Source: Massilia polaris (lineage in GTDB: Bacteria > Pseudomonadota > Gammaproteobacteria > Burkholderiales > Burkholderiaceae_D). From it: a stretch of DNA of 64,000 nt. Below, in pieces: positions 8,324 through 18,761 of this stretch. Position 1 is the stretch's first letter; each line of letters begins with the position of its first letter. The notes beneath the pieces are model-generated. The model was not told the DNA's origin, searched no databases, and saw nothing but the letters and a program-made list of their open reading frames with translations. The stretch is from NCBI RefSeq assembly GCF_012927275.1, contig NZ_JABBGG010000012.1, positions 58,402 through 122,401 on the forward strand. The letters are read 5' to 3'. The position numbers and the translations under genes are program-made.

Positions 8324-9601
8324 ATGTCGCAATTTACCTTCCAAGACGGCGCCCTGTTCGCTGAAAGCACTCCCTTGTCCAGCATCGCCGGGCAGTTCGG
8401 CACGCCGACCTATGTTTATTCCAAGGCCGCGCTGCTGAAAAACTTCGCGTCGTATTTCGATGCGTGCAAAGGCCGCGATGCCCTCATTTGCTATGCGATG
8501 AAGGCCAATTCGAACCTGGCGATCCTCGACCTGCTGGCGCGCGAAGGCGCGGGCTTCGATATCGTGTCGGGCGGCGAGCTGCTGCGCGTATTGGCCGCTG
8601 GCGGCGATCCGCGCAAGGTGATTTTCTCCGGCGTCGGCAAGACGTCCGATGAGATCCGGCTGGCGCTGTCGCACGATATCCTGTGCTTTAACGTGGAGTC
8701 GATTCCTGAGCTGCACCGTATTAATGAAGTCGCTGGCGCGATGGGCAAGACCGCGCCGGTGTCATTGCGCGTGAATCCGAACGTGGATGCGAAAACCCAT
8801 CCGTATATCGCCACCGGCCTGAAGGCGAATAAATTCGGCGTGGCGTTCGACGATGCGCTCGCTACTTATCGCACCGCTGGCGCGCTGGCGCACCTGGAAG
8901 TGGTCGGCATCGATTGCCATATCGGTTCGCAGCTGCTGGACGATGCGCCGCTGCTCGAGGCGCTCGATAAATTGATCGAATTGATCGATACGCTGGCCGA
9001 CGAGGGCATCGTAATTCATCACCTGGATATGGGTGGCGGTATCGGCATCAATTACGGCGAGGCGGGCGAGGCCGAGCCGGTTCCGGTCGGCGAATACCTG
9101 GGCCGCGTGTTCGCGCATATCGATGCGTGGCGCGCCCGCAAATACGACGGCAAGCCGATCAAGGTGGCGTTTGAGCCGGGCCGCTCGATTGTCGGCGATA
9201 CCGGCGTGCTGCTGACCAGGGTGGAATTCCTGAAGCCGGGCGCGGAGAAGAATTTCTGCATCGTCGACGCGGCGATGAATGATCTGATGCGCCCTGCCCT
9301 TTACCAGGCGTGGATGGATGTGCAGCCAGTCGCGCCGCATGCCGGCGAGAAGGTGAATTACGATGTCGTCGGGCCGGTGTGCGAGTCGGGCGACTGGCTG
9401 GCGCGCGATCGGCAGTTGGCGGTAAATCCGGGCGATTTGCTGGCGATTATGCAGGCGGGCGCTTATGGCTTGACCATGTCGTCCAATTACAATACCCGCG
9501 GCCGCGCAGCCGAGGTGATGGTCGATGGCGATAAGGTGCATTTGATCCGCCAGCGCGAGAATCCGGCGGATTTGTTTGCGTTGGAGTCGGTGATCAAATA
9601 A
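8324..9601 (+). CDS. lysA: Diaminopimelate decarboxylase
   Basis: LysA removes CO2 from meso-diaminopimelate to give L-lysine, the last step of lysine synthesis. The 425-residue product has the PLP-lysine motif ICYAMKANSNLAIL (Lys60), the HIGSQ motif, the glycine-rich phosphate loop (HHLDMGGGIGINY), the FEPGRSIVGD segment and the C-terminal active-site motif GPVCESGDWLA whose Cys acts across the dimer interface. Length and motifs are normal for fold-type III decarboxylases. It is probably co-transcribed with lptM and ends facing msrQ. Confidence 0.97.
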   Translation: MSQFTFQDGALFAESTPLSSIAGQFGTPTYVYSKAALLKNFASYFDACKGRDALICYAMKANSNLAILDLLAREGAGFDIVSGGELLRVLAAGGDPRKVIFSGVGKTSDEIRLALSHDILCFNVESIPELHRINEVAGAMGKTAPVSLRVNPNVDAKTHPYIATGLKANKFGVAFDDALATYRTAGALAHLEVVGIDCHIGSQLLDDAPLLEALDKLIELIDTLADEGIVIHHLDMGGGIGINYGEAGEAEPVPVGEYLGRVFAHIDAWRARKYDGKPIKVAFEPGRSIVGDTGVLLTRVEFLKPGAEKNFCIVDAAMNDLMRPALYQAWMDVQPVAPHAGEKVNYDVVGPVCESGDWLARDRQLAVNPGDLLAIMQAGAYGLTMSSNYNTRGRAAEVMVDGDKVHLIRQRENPADLFALESVIK

Positions 9602-9653
9602 GCCGACGGGGTGCAGGGCGGAAGAGGCCGAGAGGCCGGTGTAGCAGGGGTGT

Positions 9654-9704
9654 CGGATCGCAAGCGATCCGCCTGCGGAACGGTATCCGCTTGCAGGCGG
9701 ATAC
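9654..9704. terminator. Hairpins between convergent lysA and msrQ
   Basis: Two compact dyads lie in the 108-base gap. CGGATCGC-AA-GCGATCCG is at 9654-9671, and GTATCCGC (9683-9690) pairs with GCGGATAC (9697-9704) across TTGCAG. Neither is followed by a clear T-run. Their position between converging genes suggests transcription termination or mRNA 3'-end protection. Confidence 0.45.
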
Positions 9705-9709
9705 TCCTC

Positions 9710-10345
9710 TCATCCGCCCGACGTTTGTGCAGCCCGCGACTTCGACCCCGCCCAGCTCCAATACACCCTCGCCCCCAGCAGCACCGCAACAATCGCCCCG
9801 AAAATAAACGGTTCGGTGAAATTGCTCTTCCCCGCCCTCATCCACCAGAAGTGCAATATGCCCAGCGGCGCGATCAGGTAGATCAGCCGGTGCAGCCATA
9901 TCCAGCGCTTGCCGCCCAGCCGCTTGACCATCGCATTGGTGCTGGTCACGGCCAGCGGTATCAGCAGCACAAACGCGGTAAACCCAACCAGGATGAATGG
10001 CCGCTTCGCCACGTCGCGGAACATCCCGGCCACGTCGAAGAAATGGTCGAACCACAAGAACGTCGTGAAGTGCAAAAACGCGTAGAAGAACGCGTACAGC
10101 CCGAACATCCTGCGCAGCTTGATCAGCCAGTTCATCTTGCTCAGCCGCCGCAGCGGCGTCACCGTCAGCGTGATGCACAGGAAATACAGCGCCCAGGAAC
10201 CCGTCCCACGCGTGATGAACTCGAGCGGCTCGACCAGTTGCCCGCTGACAGTCAGCCACACCATGCGCGCCAGCGGCACCAGCGCCAGCGAAAAGATGGC
10301 GGCCTTGATGCCCTTGAGCTGTGTGGGTGTGGGATTGAACGCCAT
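9710..10345 (-). CDS. msrQ: MsrQ, membrane haem subunit of the MsrPQ methionine sulfoxide reductase
   Basis: MsrQ is a multi-pass membrane haem protein that passes electrons from the respiratory chain to periplasmic MsrP. The 211-residue product has about six hydrophobic segments and His residues in membrane helices (for example FLHFTTFLWFDH and WLHRLIYLIAPLGILHFWW) of the ferric-reductase-like fold. The ATG at 10343-10345 shares one base with the msrP stop (TGATG), which sets the start and implies coupled translation. The frame runs open further upstream, but that part is a shadow of msrP. Confidence 0.94.
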   Translation of the reverse strand: MAFNPTPTQLKGIKAAIFSLALVPLARMVWLTVSGQLVEPLEFITRGTGSWALYFLCITLTVTPLRRLSKMNWLIKLRRMFGLYAFFYAFLHFTTFLWFDHFFDVAGMFRDVAKRPFILVGFTAFVLLIPLAVTSTNAMVKRLGGKRWIWLHRLIYLIAPLGILHFWWMRAGKSNFTEPFIFGAIVAVLLGARVYWSWAGSKSRAAQTSGG

Positions 10346-11325
10346 CAGTAGTATTTCTTCAGATCCAGGCCGGTGTACATCGAGGCGACCTCGTTGTAGC
10401 CATTGAACATCAACGTCTTGCGCTTGGCCTTGAAGAATCCATCCTCGCCAATCCGGCGCTCGGTGGCCTGCGACCAGCGCGGGTGGTCGACGTTCGGGTT
10501 GACGTTGGAATAGAAGCCGTATTCCGACGGCGCCGACACGTTCCACGCCGTTTTCGGCTGTTCCCGCACGAAGCGGATCTTGACGATGGACTTGCCCGAT
10601 TTAAACCCGTACTTCCAGGGCACCACGATGCGCACAGGCGCGCCGTTCTGGTTGGGCAGGGTCTGCCCATACATGCCGAGCGTCAGCAGCGTGAGCGGGT
10701 GATTGGCTTCGTCGATGCGCAGCCCTTCGACATACGGCCAGTCGAGCACGCGGCTGCCGATGCCGGGCATCTGCTTGCGGTCGGCCAGGGTCGTGAATTC
10801 GACGAACTTGGCGTTGCCGTTCGGCTCGACCTTCTTGATCAGGTTCGACAGCGAGTAGCCAACCCACGGAATCACCATCGACCAGCCTTCGACGCAGCGC
10901 AGGCGGTAGATGCGTTCTTCCAGCGGCGCGAGCTTGAGCAGGCTGTCGATGTCGAGCGTCATCGGCTGCTTGACCTCGCCTTCGATCGATACCGTCCACG
11001 GCCGGGTTTTCAGCGTGTGCGCGTATTCGGCGGGGTCCGACTTGTCGAGCCCGAATTCATAGAAGTTGTTGTAGCCCGACGCATCCTTGAACGGGGTCGG
11101 CTTGTCGAGGATGGTGTAGGCGGGATTGGCCTTGCCGGCCAGTTTTTGCGCGGGGGTTTGCTGGGCGAACGCTTTGCGGTTCGCCATCTCCCACAACGCG
11201 CTGCCTGCCACGGCGCCGACTGCCATCTGCTGGATGAAGCGGCGGCGCGATTCGTAGACTTCTTGCGGCGTGATTTCCGATCCGAACGGTACAGCGCTTT
11301 GGTTCGGACTGCGTTTGATCAGCAT
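10345..11325 (-). CDS. msrP: MsrP, periplasmic molybdopterin methionine sulfoxide reductase
   Basis: MsrP repairs oxidised methionines in periplasmic proteins using a mononuclear molybdenum cofactor. The 326-residue product has a Tat signal (SRRRF at residues 26-30, then a hydrophobic stretch and KAFAQQ), so it is exported folded. The sulfite-oxidase-fold core carries the molybdenum-ligand motif [10 protein letters not shown] (Cys144). The start is the ATG at 11323-11325, six bases after CGGAG; a longer form from 11358 lacks a ribosome site. Upstream of msrPQ, on the same strand, lie the cytochrome c maturation genes, which also serve the periplasm. Confidence 0.95.
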   Translation of the reverse strand: MLIKRSPNQSAVPFGSEITPQEVYESRRRFIQQMAVGAVAGSALWEMANRKAFAQQTPAQKLAGKANPAYTILDKPTPFKDASGYNNFYEFGLDKSDPAEYAHTLKTRPWTVSIEGEVKQPMTLDIDSLLKLAPLEERIYRLRCVEGWSMVIPWVGYSLSNLIKKVEPNGNAKFVEFTTLADRKQMPGIGSRVLDWPYVEGLRIDEANHPLTLLTLGMYGQTLPNQNGAPVRIVVPWKYGFKSGKSIVKIRFVREQPKTAWNVSAPSEYGFYSNVNPNVDHPRWSQATERRIGEDGFFKAKRKTLMFNGYNEVASMYTGLDLKKYY

Positions 11326-11406
11326 GGCTTGCTCCGGAAAAATGGTAGTAACGTCCAAACATTACACCATTTTGCCGACGCGAGCCCGCAGGCCCGCGCG
11401 CCGTAC

Positions 11407-12564
11407 TTACAGTTCGCCGTACGAGTGCAGTCCGGACAGGAACATGTTGACGCCAATGAAGGCGAAGGTCGTCACCAGAAGGCCGACCAGCGCCCACCAG
11501 GCCGCCACGCGGCCGCGCAGGCCGGTCATCAGGCGCATGTGCAGCCAGGCCGCGTAGTTCAGCCAGACGATCAGCGCCCAGGTTTCTTTCGGGTCCCATG
11601 ACCAGTAGCCGCCCCATGCTTCGGCTGCCCACAGCGCGCCGAGGATGGTTGCCACGGTGAAGAACGCGAAGCCGACCGAAATCGATTTGTACATCACGTC
11701 GTCGAGCACTTCGAGCGCCGGCAGACGGTCGGCGAGGATGCCGTGCGACTTGAGCAGGTAGGCCGAGCCGACCATCGCGGCCAGCGCGAAGGTGCCGTAG
11801 CCGATGAAGTTGGCCGGGACGTGGATCTTCATCCACCAGCTTTGCAGCGCCGGCACCAGCGGCTCGATGCCGGCGGCGTCGCGCGACACGGTGTACCACA
11901 GCAGGAAAGCGACCGCGGCCGCGATGATCAGCATCACGAAGGCGCCCAGCTGGCGGGTGGCGTAGTGCTGCTCGTAATGCAGGTAGAACATGGCGGTGAT
12001 CAGCGCGAACAGGATGAACACTTCATACAGGTTCGACACGGGGATGTGGCCGACGTCGGCGCCGATCAGGTAGGACTCGAACCAGCGCACCATCATGCCG
12101 GTCCAGCCGAGCACGACCGCGGCCCAGCACAGCCTGGAGCCGACCGAGGTGCCGAAGTTGCTGCGGCTGAGCAGGCCGACCCAGTAGAACACGGTCGAGA
12201 ACGCGAACAAGGTGCTCATCCACAGGATCGCCGACTGCGACGACAGCAGGTACTTGAGGAAGAATTTCTGGTTGGCGTTCTGCAGGTCGCCCGCATACAG
12301 GCCGATGGCCGCGAGCGACAGCAGGAACACCAGCGGCATCAGCCAGCGCACCGCCTTGAATTGCCAGCCCAGCAGCGCGAAGGTCGGCGCGGCCAGCAGC
12401 AGGATGGCTTTCTCGTAGACGTCCATGTAGGCGCCGTAGCGGACCAGTCCGAACACGGCGCCGGCCATCAGCGCCGCGGCGAACAGCCAGTCGAACGCGG
12501 TCAGGCGCTTGAAGAAGCCCGGCGTCTGGGTGTAGCTTGTTTGAGTTTGTGAAATTTCCATCAT
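11407..12564 (-). CDS. ccsB: Cytochrome c maturation protein CcsB (ResC/CcsA-type haem handling protein)
   Basis: This is the CcsA/ResC-type membrane partner of system II cytochrome c biogenesis, which carries haem across the membrane and attaches it to CXXCH motifs. The 385-residue product has many membrane segments and the tryptophan-rich WWD motif (WGGYWSWDPKETWALIVW, about residues 310-327) plus conserved His residues at helix ends. It begins with ATG ATG; GGAG lies 3 bases before the first and 6 before the second, so the real start could be 12561. It follows resB by 39 bases in the direction of transcription and is surely in the same operon. In many genomes this gene is called ccsB or ccsA interchangeably. 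Confidence 0.93.
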   Translation of the reverse strand: MMEISQTQTSYTQTPGFFKRLTAFDWLFAAALMAGAVFGLVRYGAYMDVYEKAILLLAAPTFALLGWQFKAVRWLMPLVFLLSLAAIGLYAGDLQNANQKFFLKYLLSSQSAILWMSTLFAFSTVFYWVGLLSRSNFGTSVGSRLCWAAVVLGWTGMMVRWFESYLIGADVGHIPVSNLYEVFILFALITAMFYLHYEQHYATRQLGAFVMLIIAAAVAFLLWYTVSRDAAGIEPLVPALQSWWMKIHVPANFIGYGTFALAAMVGSAYLLKSHGILADRLPALEVLDDVMYKSISVGFAFFTVATILGALWAAEAWGGYWSWDPKETWALIVWLNYAAWLHMRLMTGLRGRVAAWWALVGLLVTTFAFIGVNMFLSGLHSYGEL

Positions 12565-12603
12565 TTTCTCCAGGTACCGCCGCCATGCGTGGCGGCATAC
12601 AGC

Positions 12604-14694
12604 TTACGCCGATTGCGGCAGCTTCGCTTTCAGGTCGTTAAATTCATGCTCGAAATCAAGGGTCTTGCGCTGGGTGCTCATCGCCATCAGCGCGTGCGCG
12701 CCGCCGGACTCGTCATCGCGCACCCACACCCACAGGCGGCGTTCGCGGATGTAGAACATGGCGAAGATGCCCATCACCAGGAACAGGCAGCCGGTGTAGA
12801 CGACCGCCTTGCCCGGCGAACGGGTCACTTGCAGCACCGACGCTTTTACTTCGGTAAATTCATCCAGCTGCAGGAACACCGGCGCGCCGTAGAAGAAGCT
12901 GTCCGACAGCGCATTGGTCGACGTCTGCAGGAAACGTGCATGCTTCTCGTCGCCCGCGACCGGCGCCAGGCCATCCCGCGCGCGCGCGGCCTGCCACAGC
13001 TCCCACATGGTGCCGTTGAGGATTTTCATGAAGATGCCGGCGGCCTTTTCCTGCTCGGCGGCCGGGATCTTTTCGAGGAACTGCGAAACAGCAAGGTAAC
13101 CGCCCTGGGTGCCGTTGCCTGCAAAGATGGCAAGGCTGCGCGCGGCGGAATCTTCCAGCTGCTGGGCCATCCCGCCCGCGCCCGTTGTAGCGGGCATGGC
13201 GCGCTTTGCGTAGCGGCCGGCGGCAAGCTGGCGCAGGGCCGGGTCGGCCAGCGCGGCGCGCAGGCGCATCCATTCGCGGACGCTGTATTCGTCATCGGCC
13301 GGAATGCGCAGGTAGCTGAACGCTTCGGACGGCGTCGAGCGCATGCCCGCCAGGTAGAACTGGGCGCCGTCGAGTGTCACCGGCTGCATGTAATTCTGGT
13401 ATTCGCGCGCCTGCCCGGTCTTGTCGCGCAGCTTGTAGGTGACGCTCGGGCCGACGTTCTTCAGGTCCTTGTTTTCGCCTTTGGCGGCGGAACCGAGTTG
13501 CTTGTTAAAACCGGCCGCGAATTCTTCGTTGAACGACTTGCCCTTGGTAACGGCGCGCACGTCCGGCGTGGTGCCGGTGTTCTCGACGTTGAACGGACGG
13601 AAGCCCGACCACTCGACCGAGTAGTCCTCGCCATCGCGCTTGAGCTCGGATGCGGTGCCGATTTCGCCCGCCATCGCAAACGATTTCGCATCAACGCCCT
13701 GCATCGGGAAGGCCGTCATCTTGAGCTTGGTGCCGCCGTCTTCGAAGCTGGACTGGTACACGGCAACGCCCTTGTAGATCAGCGGTTCGTTGACCTTGAT
13801 GGTGGCCGGGAACGTCTTGCCGGTTTCATGGTCGCGCACGATCACATCGCTGGCGAACAGCTTCGGCATGCCGGTCGAGTAGAAATCGATGTGGAACTTG
13901 GCCAGCTTGATCGTGAACGGCAGTTCCTGCACCAGCACGCCGTTGGCCTGCGGAATCAGCGCGACGTCGCTCGCCTGCCCTTCCGGGATCATGGTGTTGC
14001 CGCGGTAGGTAGGATTGCCCAGGCCAAGGCGGTGCTTCTCAGGAATGGCCGAGATCAGGCCGCTGCCCGCGAACGGCGTCTTGCCGAGGAACCATTGCTG
14101 GAAGCGGATAGGCAGGTCGGAATCGAGCATGCCGCCCACCAGGATGATGATGATGGCCGAGTGCGCGAAGATGTAGCCGAAGCGCGTTCCGGCGCCCTTC
14201 TTGGCCGTCACCAGGGTGGCGTTCGGCTTTTCGACGATCTTGGTGCCGTACCCCGCGTCGGCAAGGCGCTGGGCGCTCTGCTGCGCCAGTGCCGCGCGCG
14301 ACAGCGGCGCCACCCATTCGGCCTTGTGGTGGAAATTGCGCAGCGACACCTCGCGCACGTTCTCGCGCCAGCTGCGCATATCCTTCAGCATCTTCGGCGT
14401 GCTGCGCACGATGCACAGCCCGGTCGACAGCAGCAGGAAGGCGAGGATCAGCAGGAACCACCACGCCGAGTAAACCGCGTACAGGCCCAGCTTGTCAAAC
14501 ACGGAGAACCAGAACGGGCCGAACTGGTTGACGTAATTCGTCATCGGCTCGTTCTGCTTCATCACAGTGCCGATCATCGACGCGATCGAGATCACTGTCA
14601 GCAGGCTGATCGCAAAGCGCATCGACGAGACCAGCTCGACCGCTTCGGCCAGTCGGCGGCGCTTCGTCTTCAGTTCAATTCCGGTGGTGCTCAT
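12604..14694 (-). CDS. resB: Cytochrome c biogenesis protein ResB (Ccs1)
   Basis: ResB is the second half of the system II cytochrome c synthase. The 696-residue product has three N-terminal membrane segments (about 25-45, 75-95 and 165-185), a large periplasmic domain (about 190-630) and a last membrane segment near 640 (VVYTGCLFLVMGIFAMFYI). The opening, AVELVSSMRFAISLLTVISI, is typical of the family. The length is near that of other betaproteobacterial ResB proteins. It lies upstream of ccsB, and the cytochrome c4 gene, a substrate of this system, is next on the same strand. Confidence 0.95.
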   Translation of the reverse strand: MSTTGIELKTKRRRLAEAVELVSSMRFAISLLTVISIASMIGTVMKQNEPMTNYVNQFGPFWFSVFDKLGLYAVYSAWWFLLILAFLLLSTGLCIVRSTPKMLKDMRSWRENVREVSLRNFHHKAEWVAPLSRAALAQQSAQRLADAGYGTKIVEKPNATLVTAKKGAGTRFGYIFAHSAIIIILVGGMLDSDLPIRFQQWFLGKTPFAGSGLISAIPEKHRLGLGNPTYRGNTMIPEGQASDVALIPQANGVLVQELPFTIKLAKFHIDFYSTGMPKLFASDVIVRDHETGKTFPATIKVNEPLIYKGVAVYQSSFEDGGTKLKMTAFPMQGVDAKSFAMAGEIGTASELKRDGEDYSVEWSGFRPFNVENTGTTPDVRAVTKGKSFNEEFAAGFNKQLGSAAKGENKDLKNVGPSVTYKLRDKTGQAREYQNYMQPVTLDGAQFYLAGMRSTPSEAFSYLRIPADDEYSVREWMRLRAALADPALRQLAAGRYAKRAMPATTGAGGMAQQLEDSAARSLAIFAGNGTQGGYLAVSQFLEKIPAAEQEKAAGIFMKILNGTMWELWQAARARDGLAPVAGDEKHARFLQTSTNALSDSFFYGAPVFLQLDEFTEVKASVLQVTRSPGKAVVYTGCLFLVMGIFAMFYIRERRLWVWVRDDESGGAHALMAMSTQRKTLDFEHEFNDLKAKLPQSA

Positions 14695-14746
14695 TATTCA
14701 ATCCAGTGCGCGGTCAGCCTAGGCGGCCGCGAAAGATGTGCAAGGC

Positions 14747-14824
14747 GTCATTCCCGCGAAGGCGGGAATCCCATTTAGTGCCGGGGCGCAGGCAAAATTG
14801 GATTCCCGCCTTCGCGGGAACGAC
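14747..14824. repeat. Pair of inverted CATTCCCGC-type REP units
   Basis: Two 23-25 base units face each other. The first (about 14747-14771) reads GTCATTCCCGCGAAGGCGGG and on. The second (about 14800-14824) is its reverse complement with one change. Each unit is itself a hairpin (ATTCCCGC-GAAG-GCGGGAAT at 14750-14769), so the pair can fold as one long structure around a spacer of about 28 bases. It fills the gap between cytochrome c4 and resB. Related sequence is at 17578-17603 and 31319-31411. The rest of 14695-14958 shows nothing else I can name. Confidence 0.8.
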
Positions 14825-14958
14825 GAGACCCGTGCTTATCAGCAAAAAGGGCAGCCCGCTTACGCGCCGCCGCCCTCTGAGGTTTCTTGCTCCAGCGCCG
14901 CGCGGCTATTCAAACCGCGCTTCGCAGATCCAGCCGGCATCGAAAGATGCCGTGAATT

Positions 14959-15636
14959 TTACTTCAAGCCGGAGATGTAATCGGCAACGGCCTTCATTTC
15001 CTGGTCCGACATGCGCTGAGCCAGCGTGGTCATCTGTGCGCTGTTGCCGCGCGCGCCGCCCTTGAATGCTTGCAGCTGGGCTACGGTGTAGTCCTGGTGC
15101 TGGCCAGCAAGGCGTGGATACTGGGCCGGGATGCCGTTGGCATTGGCGCCGTGGCAGCTTGCGCAGGCAGCCACGCCGCGCTCAGCGATACCGCCGCGGT
15201 AGATTTTCTTGCCGAGTTCGACGGTGTCCTTGTTCTTGGCAGCGCCTTGCTTTGGCTTCTGCGTCGACAGGTAGGCGGCGATGTCGCGCTTTTCAGCATC
15301 CGACAGCATCTTCGCGTAAGTCGTCATCACTGGCTGGTTACGCGCAGGGGTGGTGAAGTCGATCAGTTGCTTGTGGGTATATGCCTCAAACTGTGCGGAC
15401 AGCTTTGGATTGGCGGTGATGGTCGAATTGCCGGCCGCGCCGTGGCACGATGCGCAAGCTGGCAGGCCGCGGGCAGCATCGCCAGCGTCGTACAGGGTCG
15501 CGCCTTTGGCGGCATCAGCCTTGGCTGGAGCCGCAACAGGGGCGGCGGCCGACGCCAGGCCGGAAACAGCCAGGGTTGCAAGCAACAAGGACTTCACAAA
15601 CGCCGCACCGGCGGCCGGGAAAAACGCACGATTCAT
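14959..15636 (-). CDS. Di-haem cytochrome c4
   Basis: A periplasmic electron carrier with two haem c groups. The 225-residue precursor has a signal peptide (hydrophobic core about 15-30, SAAAPVAA) and two similar halves, each with a haem-attachment motif CASCHGA (Cys61/Cys64/His65 and Cys158/Cys161/His162) and a distal axial-Met region (MTTYAKM and MTTLAQRM). This duplicated class I arrangement is that of cytochrome c4, which feeds terminal oxidases. It precedes resB and ccsB, which attach its haems. It is divergent from engB. Confidence 0.93.
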   Translation of the reverse strand: MNRAFFPAAGAAFVKSLLLATLAVSGLASAAAPVAAPAKADAAKGATLYDAGDAARGLPACASCHGAAGNSTITANPKLSAQFEAYTHKQLIDFTTPARNQPVMTTYAKMLSDAEKRDIAAYLSTQKPKQGAAKNKDTVELGKKIYRGGIAERGVAACASCHGANANGIPAQYPRLAGQHQDYTVAQLQAFKGGARGNSAQMTTLAQRMSDQEMKAVADYISGLK

Positions 15637-15801
15637 TCACACACCCTGACTTGTAAAAATTGAATTCTATTTGAAAATATGGCAGTGCAAGCACTTGTTG
15701 CGAGGCGCTGAACCTCCCGCGACGCAACAATACGCAACCCCTTATTGTACAATAGCTTTCTCGGGTCATCGCCCCCTTTTGTTGCATTTTCTGCCCATTC
15801 C

Positions 15802-17572
<1,771 letters not shown>

Positions 17573-17577
17573 ACCCC

Positions 17578-17603
17578 CGTCATTCCCGCGCGCGGGAATG
17601 ACG
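17578..17603. terminator. 26-bp perfect palindrome between hemB and the convergent gene
   Basis: CGTCATTCCCGCG (17578-17590) is followed directly by its reverse complement (17591-17603). It is the minimal form of the CATTCCCGC REP family seen at 14747-14824. It sits between converging stop codons and may terminate transcription in both directions, although no T-run is present. Confidence 0.6.
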
Positions 17604-17605
17604 TG

Positions 17606-18484
17606 CTAGCGTCCCGTCCTGTACTCCGGGAACATCTCCTTGAACAGGAAAGCCTCCAGCTCCGCCGTATCCTGCACCCGTGCGCTCATCTTGACCACGC
17701 GTTGCAGGCGATGCGAATCCCAGTCGAAATCGCCGGTCTTTTCCTTGCGGATCAGCTCGATCATCTTCTTGACGATCGCGGTTTCGATATCCTTCTCCCC
17801 GCCCAGCTCCACCCTGACTTGCTGCAGCCAGCGGCGCTTGAAATTCGGGTTCCAGCCGCGGAACTTCAGCTCCGCGCTGGAGAACGATTGGTTGGTCACG
17901 CTGAACACGCCGCCCGTTTCGTTGCGGTCGTCGCCCTTGCTGCGGCCGTTGGCTGCGGCGATGTTCGCCAGCGCGTTGCGGGTGCCGCGCGCGCTTTCGC
18001 TTTCCGCTTCCGGTTGCTCCGATGGCGCGCCCCGTTCCTGGCGTCGCTTGGCGATATAGGCCGCCATGTCGACTTCTTCGGGCGGCTCGATTTTCTTCGG
18101 CGGTTCCTCAACGATCTTTACCGGCTTTTCATTCGGCAAAGTGATCGTATCAGGCAGCCGTTCGATTTTCGGCGGTGGCGTGGCGGATTTTTTGACAGCC
18201 TTGCTGGCCTGCTTGCGCGGCTGGTCTGGCTTTTCCGGCTTGGGCTGTTCCGCGACCGGATTGATGTACACCATCGCCCCGCCAGCCGAAGGCGAAGCGG
18301 TTTTCTGGGTCTGCGGCTTAAACACGTAGATCGCGACAAGCAGCAAGTGCAGCAGCACCGTGATGGCGAGGCCGACGCGGTTGACGCGCTGAGTACCGTA
18401 GCTCAGCGTGGCGGCCGGCAGCGGCTGGCCACAGTGCTCGCAGTACCCGGTGTTTTGCGGCGAATAATGGGAATGATCACGCAA
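17606..18484 (-). CDS. Unknown membrane-anchored protein with N-terminal CxxC and proline-rich linker
   Basis: I do not recognise this 292-residue protein. It begins with a short segment bearing YCEHCGQPLP, which resembles half a zinc ribbon, then one membrane helix (about 38-56). A TonB-like Pro/Lys/Glu-rich linker follows (about 75-150, with PKPEKP and PPPKIERLP). The C-terminal domain (about 185-292) is folded-looking and contains FRGWNPNFKRRWLQQVRVELG. The overall plan, one anchor plus a stiff periplasmic linker, recalls TonB or a periplasm-spanning adaptor, but the C-terminal domain is not an obvious TonB fold. The only in-frame start is TTG at 18484 with no good ribosome site, so the start is uncertain. 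Confidence 0.7.
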   Translation of the reverse strand: MRDHSHYSPQNTGYCEHCGQPLPAATLSYGTQRVNRVGLAITVLLHLLLVAIYVFKPQTQKTASPSAGGAMVYINPVAEQPKPEKPDQPRKQASKAVKKSATPPPKIERLPDTITLPNEKPVKIVEEPPKKIEPPEEVDMAAYIAKRRQERGAPSEQPEAESESARGTRNALANIAAANGRSKGDDRNETGGVFSVTNQSFSSAELKFRGWNPNFKRRWLQQVRVELGGEKDIETAIVKKMIELIRKEKTGDFDWDSHRLQRVVKMSARVQDTAELEAFLFKEMFPEYRTGR

Positions 18485-18615
18485 GATGATTATGATTTTC
18501 CAGGTGCAGCTTCAGCTAAAAAGGGGTCGAGTGGCGCAGTCTATACGTTTTGACGAAATTGCGCACCGGCAGGACACCTTGCACAGCTTGCAACACCTCG
18601 GGCAGCGCTTCCTCT

Positions 18616-18696
18616 TTGGGGTCAGGTCTGGCATTCGGACACGGGCTCAGGCGCTAGGCGCCTGAGCCCGTGTCCGAATGCCAGACCTGACCCCAA
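18616..18696. repeat. Very long perfect palindrome (39-bp arms, 3-base loop)
   Basis: The left arm runs 18616-18654 and begins TTGGGGTCAGGTCTGGCATT; loop TAG is at 18655-18657; the right arm runs 18658-18696 and ends CCAGACCTGACCCCAA. All 39 pairs match. Copies of this type resemble the dispersed GGGGTCAGGTC palindromes I associate with Massilia-type genomes (recollection, not checked). The surrounding 18485-18761 holds no intact gene; 18516-18655 on the minus strand contains a fragment of open frame that ends in PVRNFVKTYRLRHSTPF and has no start. Confidence 0.88.
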
Positions 18697-18761
18697 TGGC
18701 GGACCCCAATGGAGGGGCGGCTGTTACCAGATGTATCAGCTGCCCTGCCCTCACTCTTGCA

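Noticed and set aside
12589..14778. 729-codon open frame on the plus strand
   Set aside because: Antisense shadow of resB with low-complexity Arg/Ala/Gln composition and no motifs.
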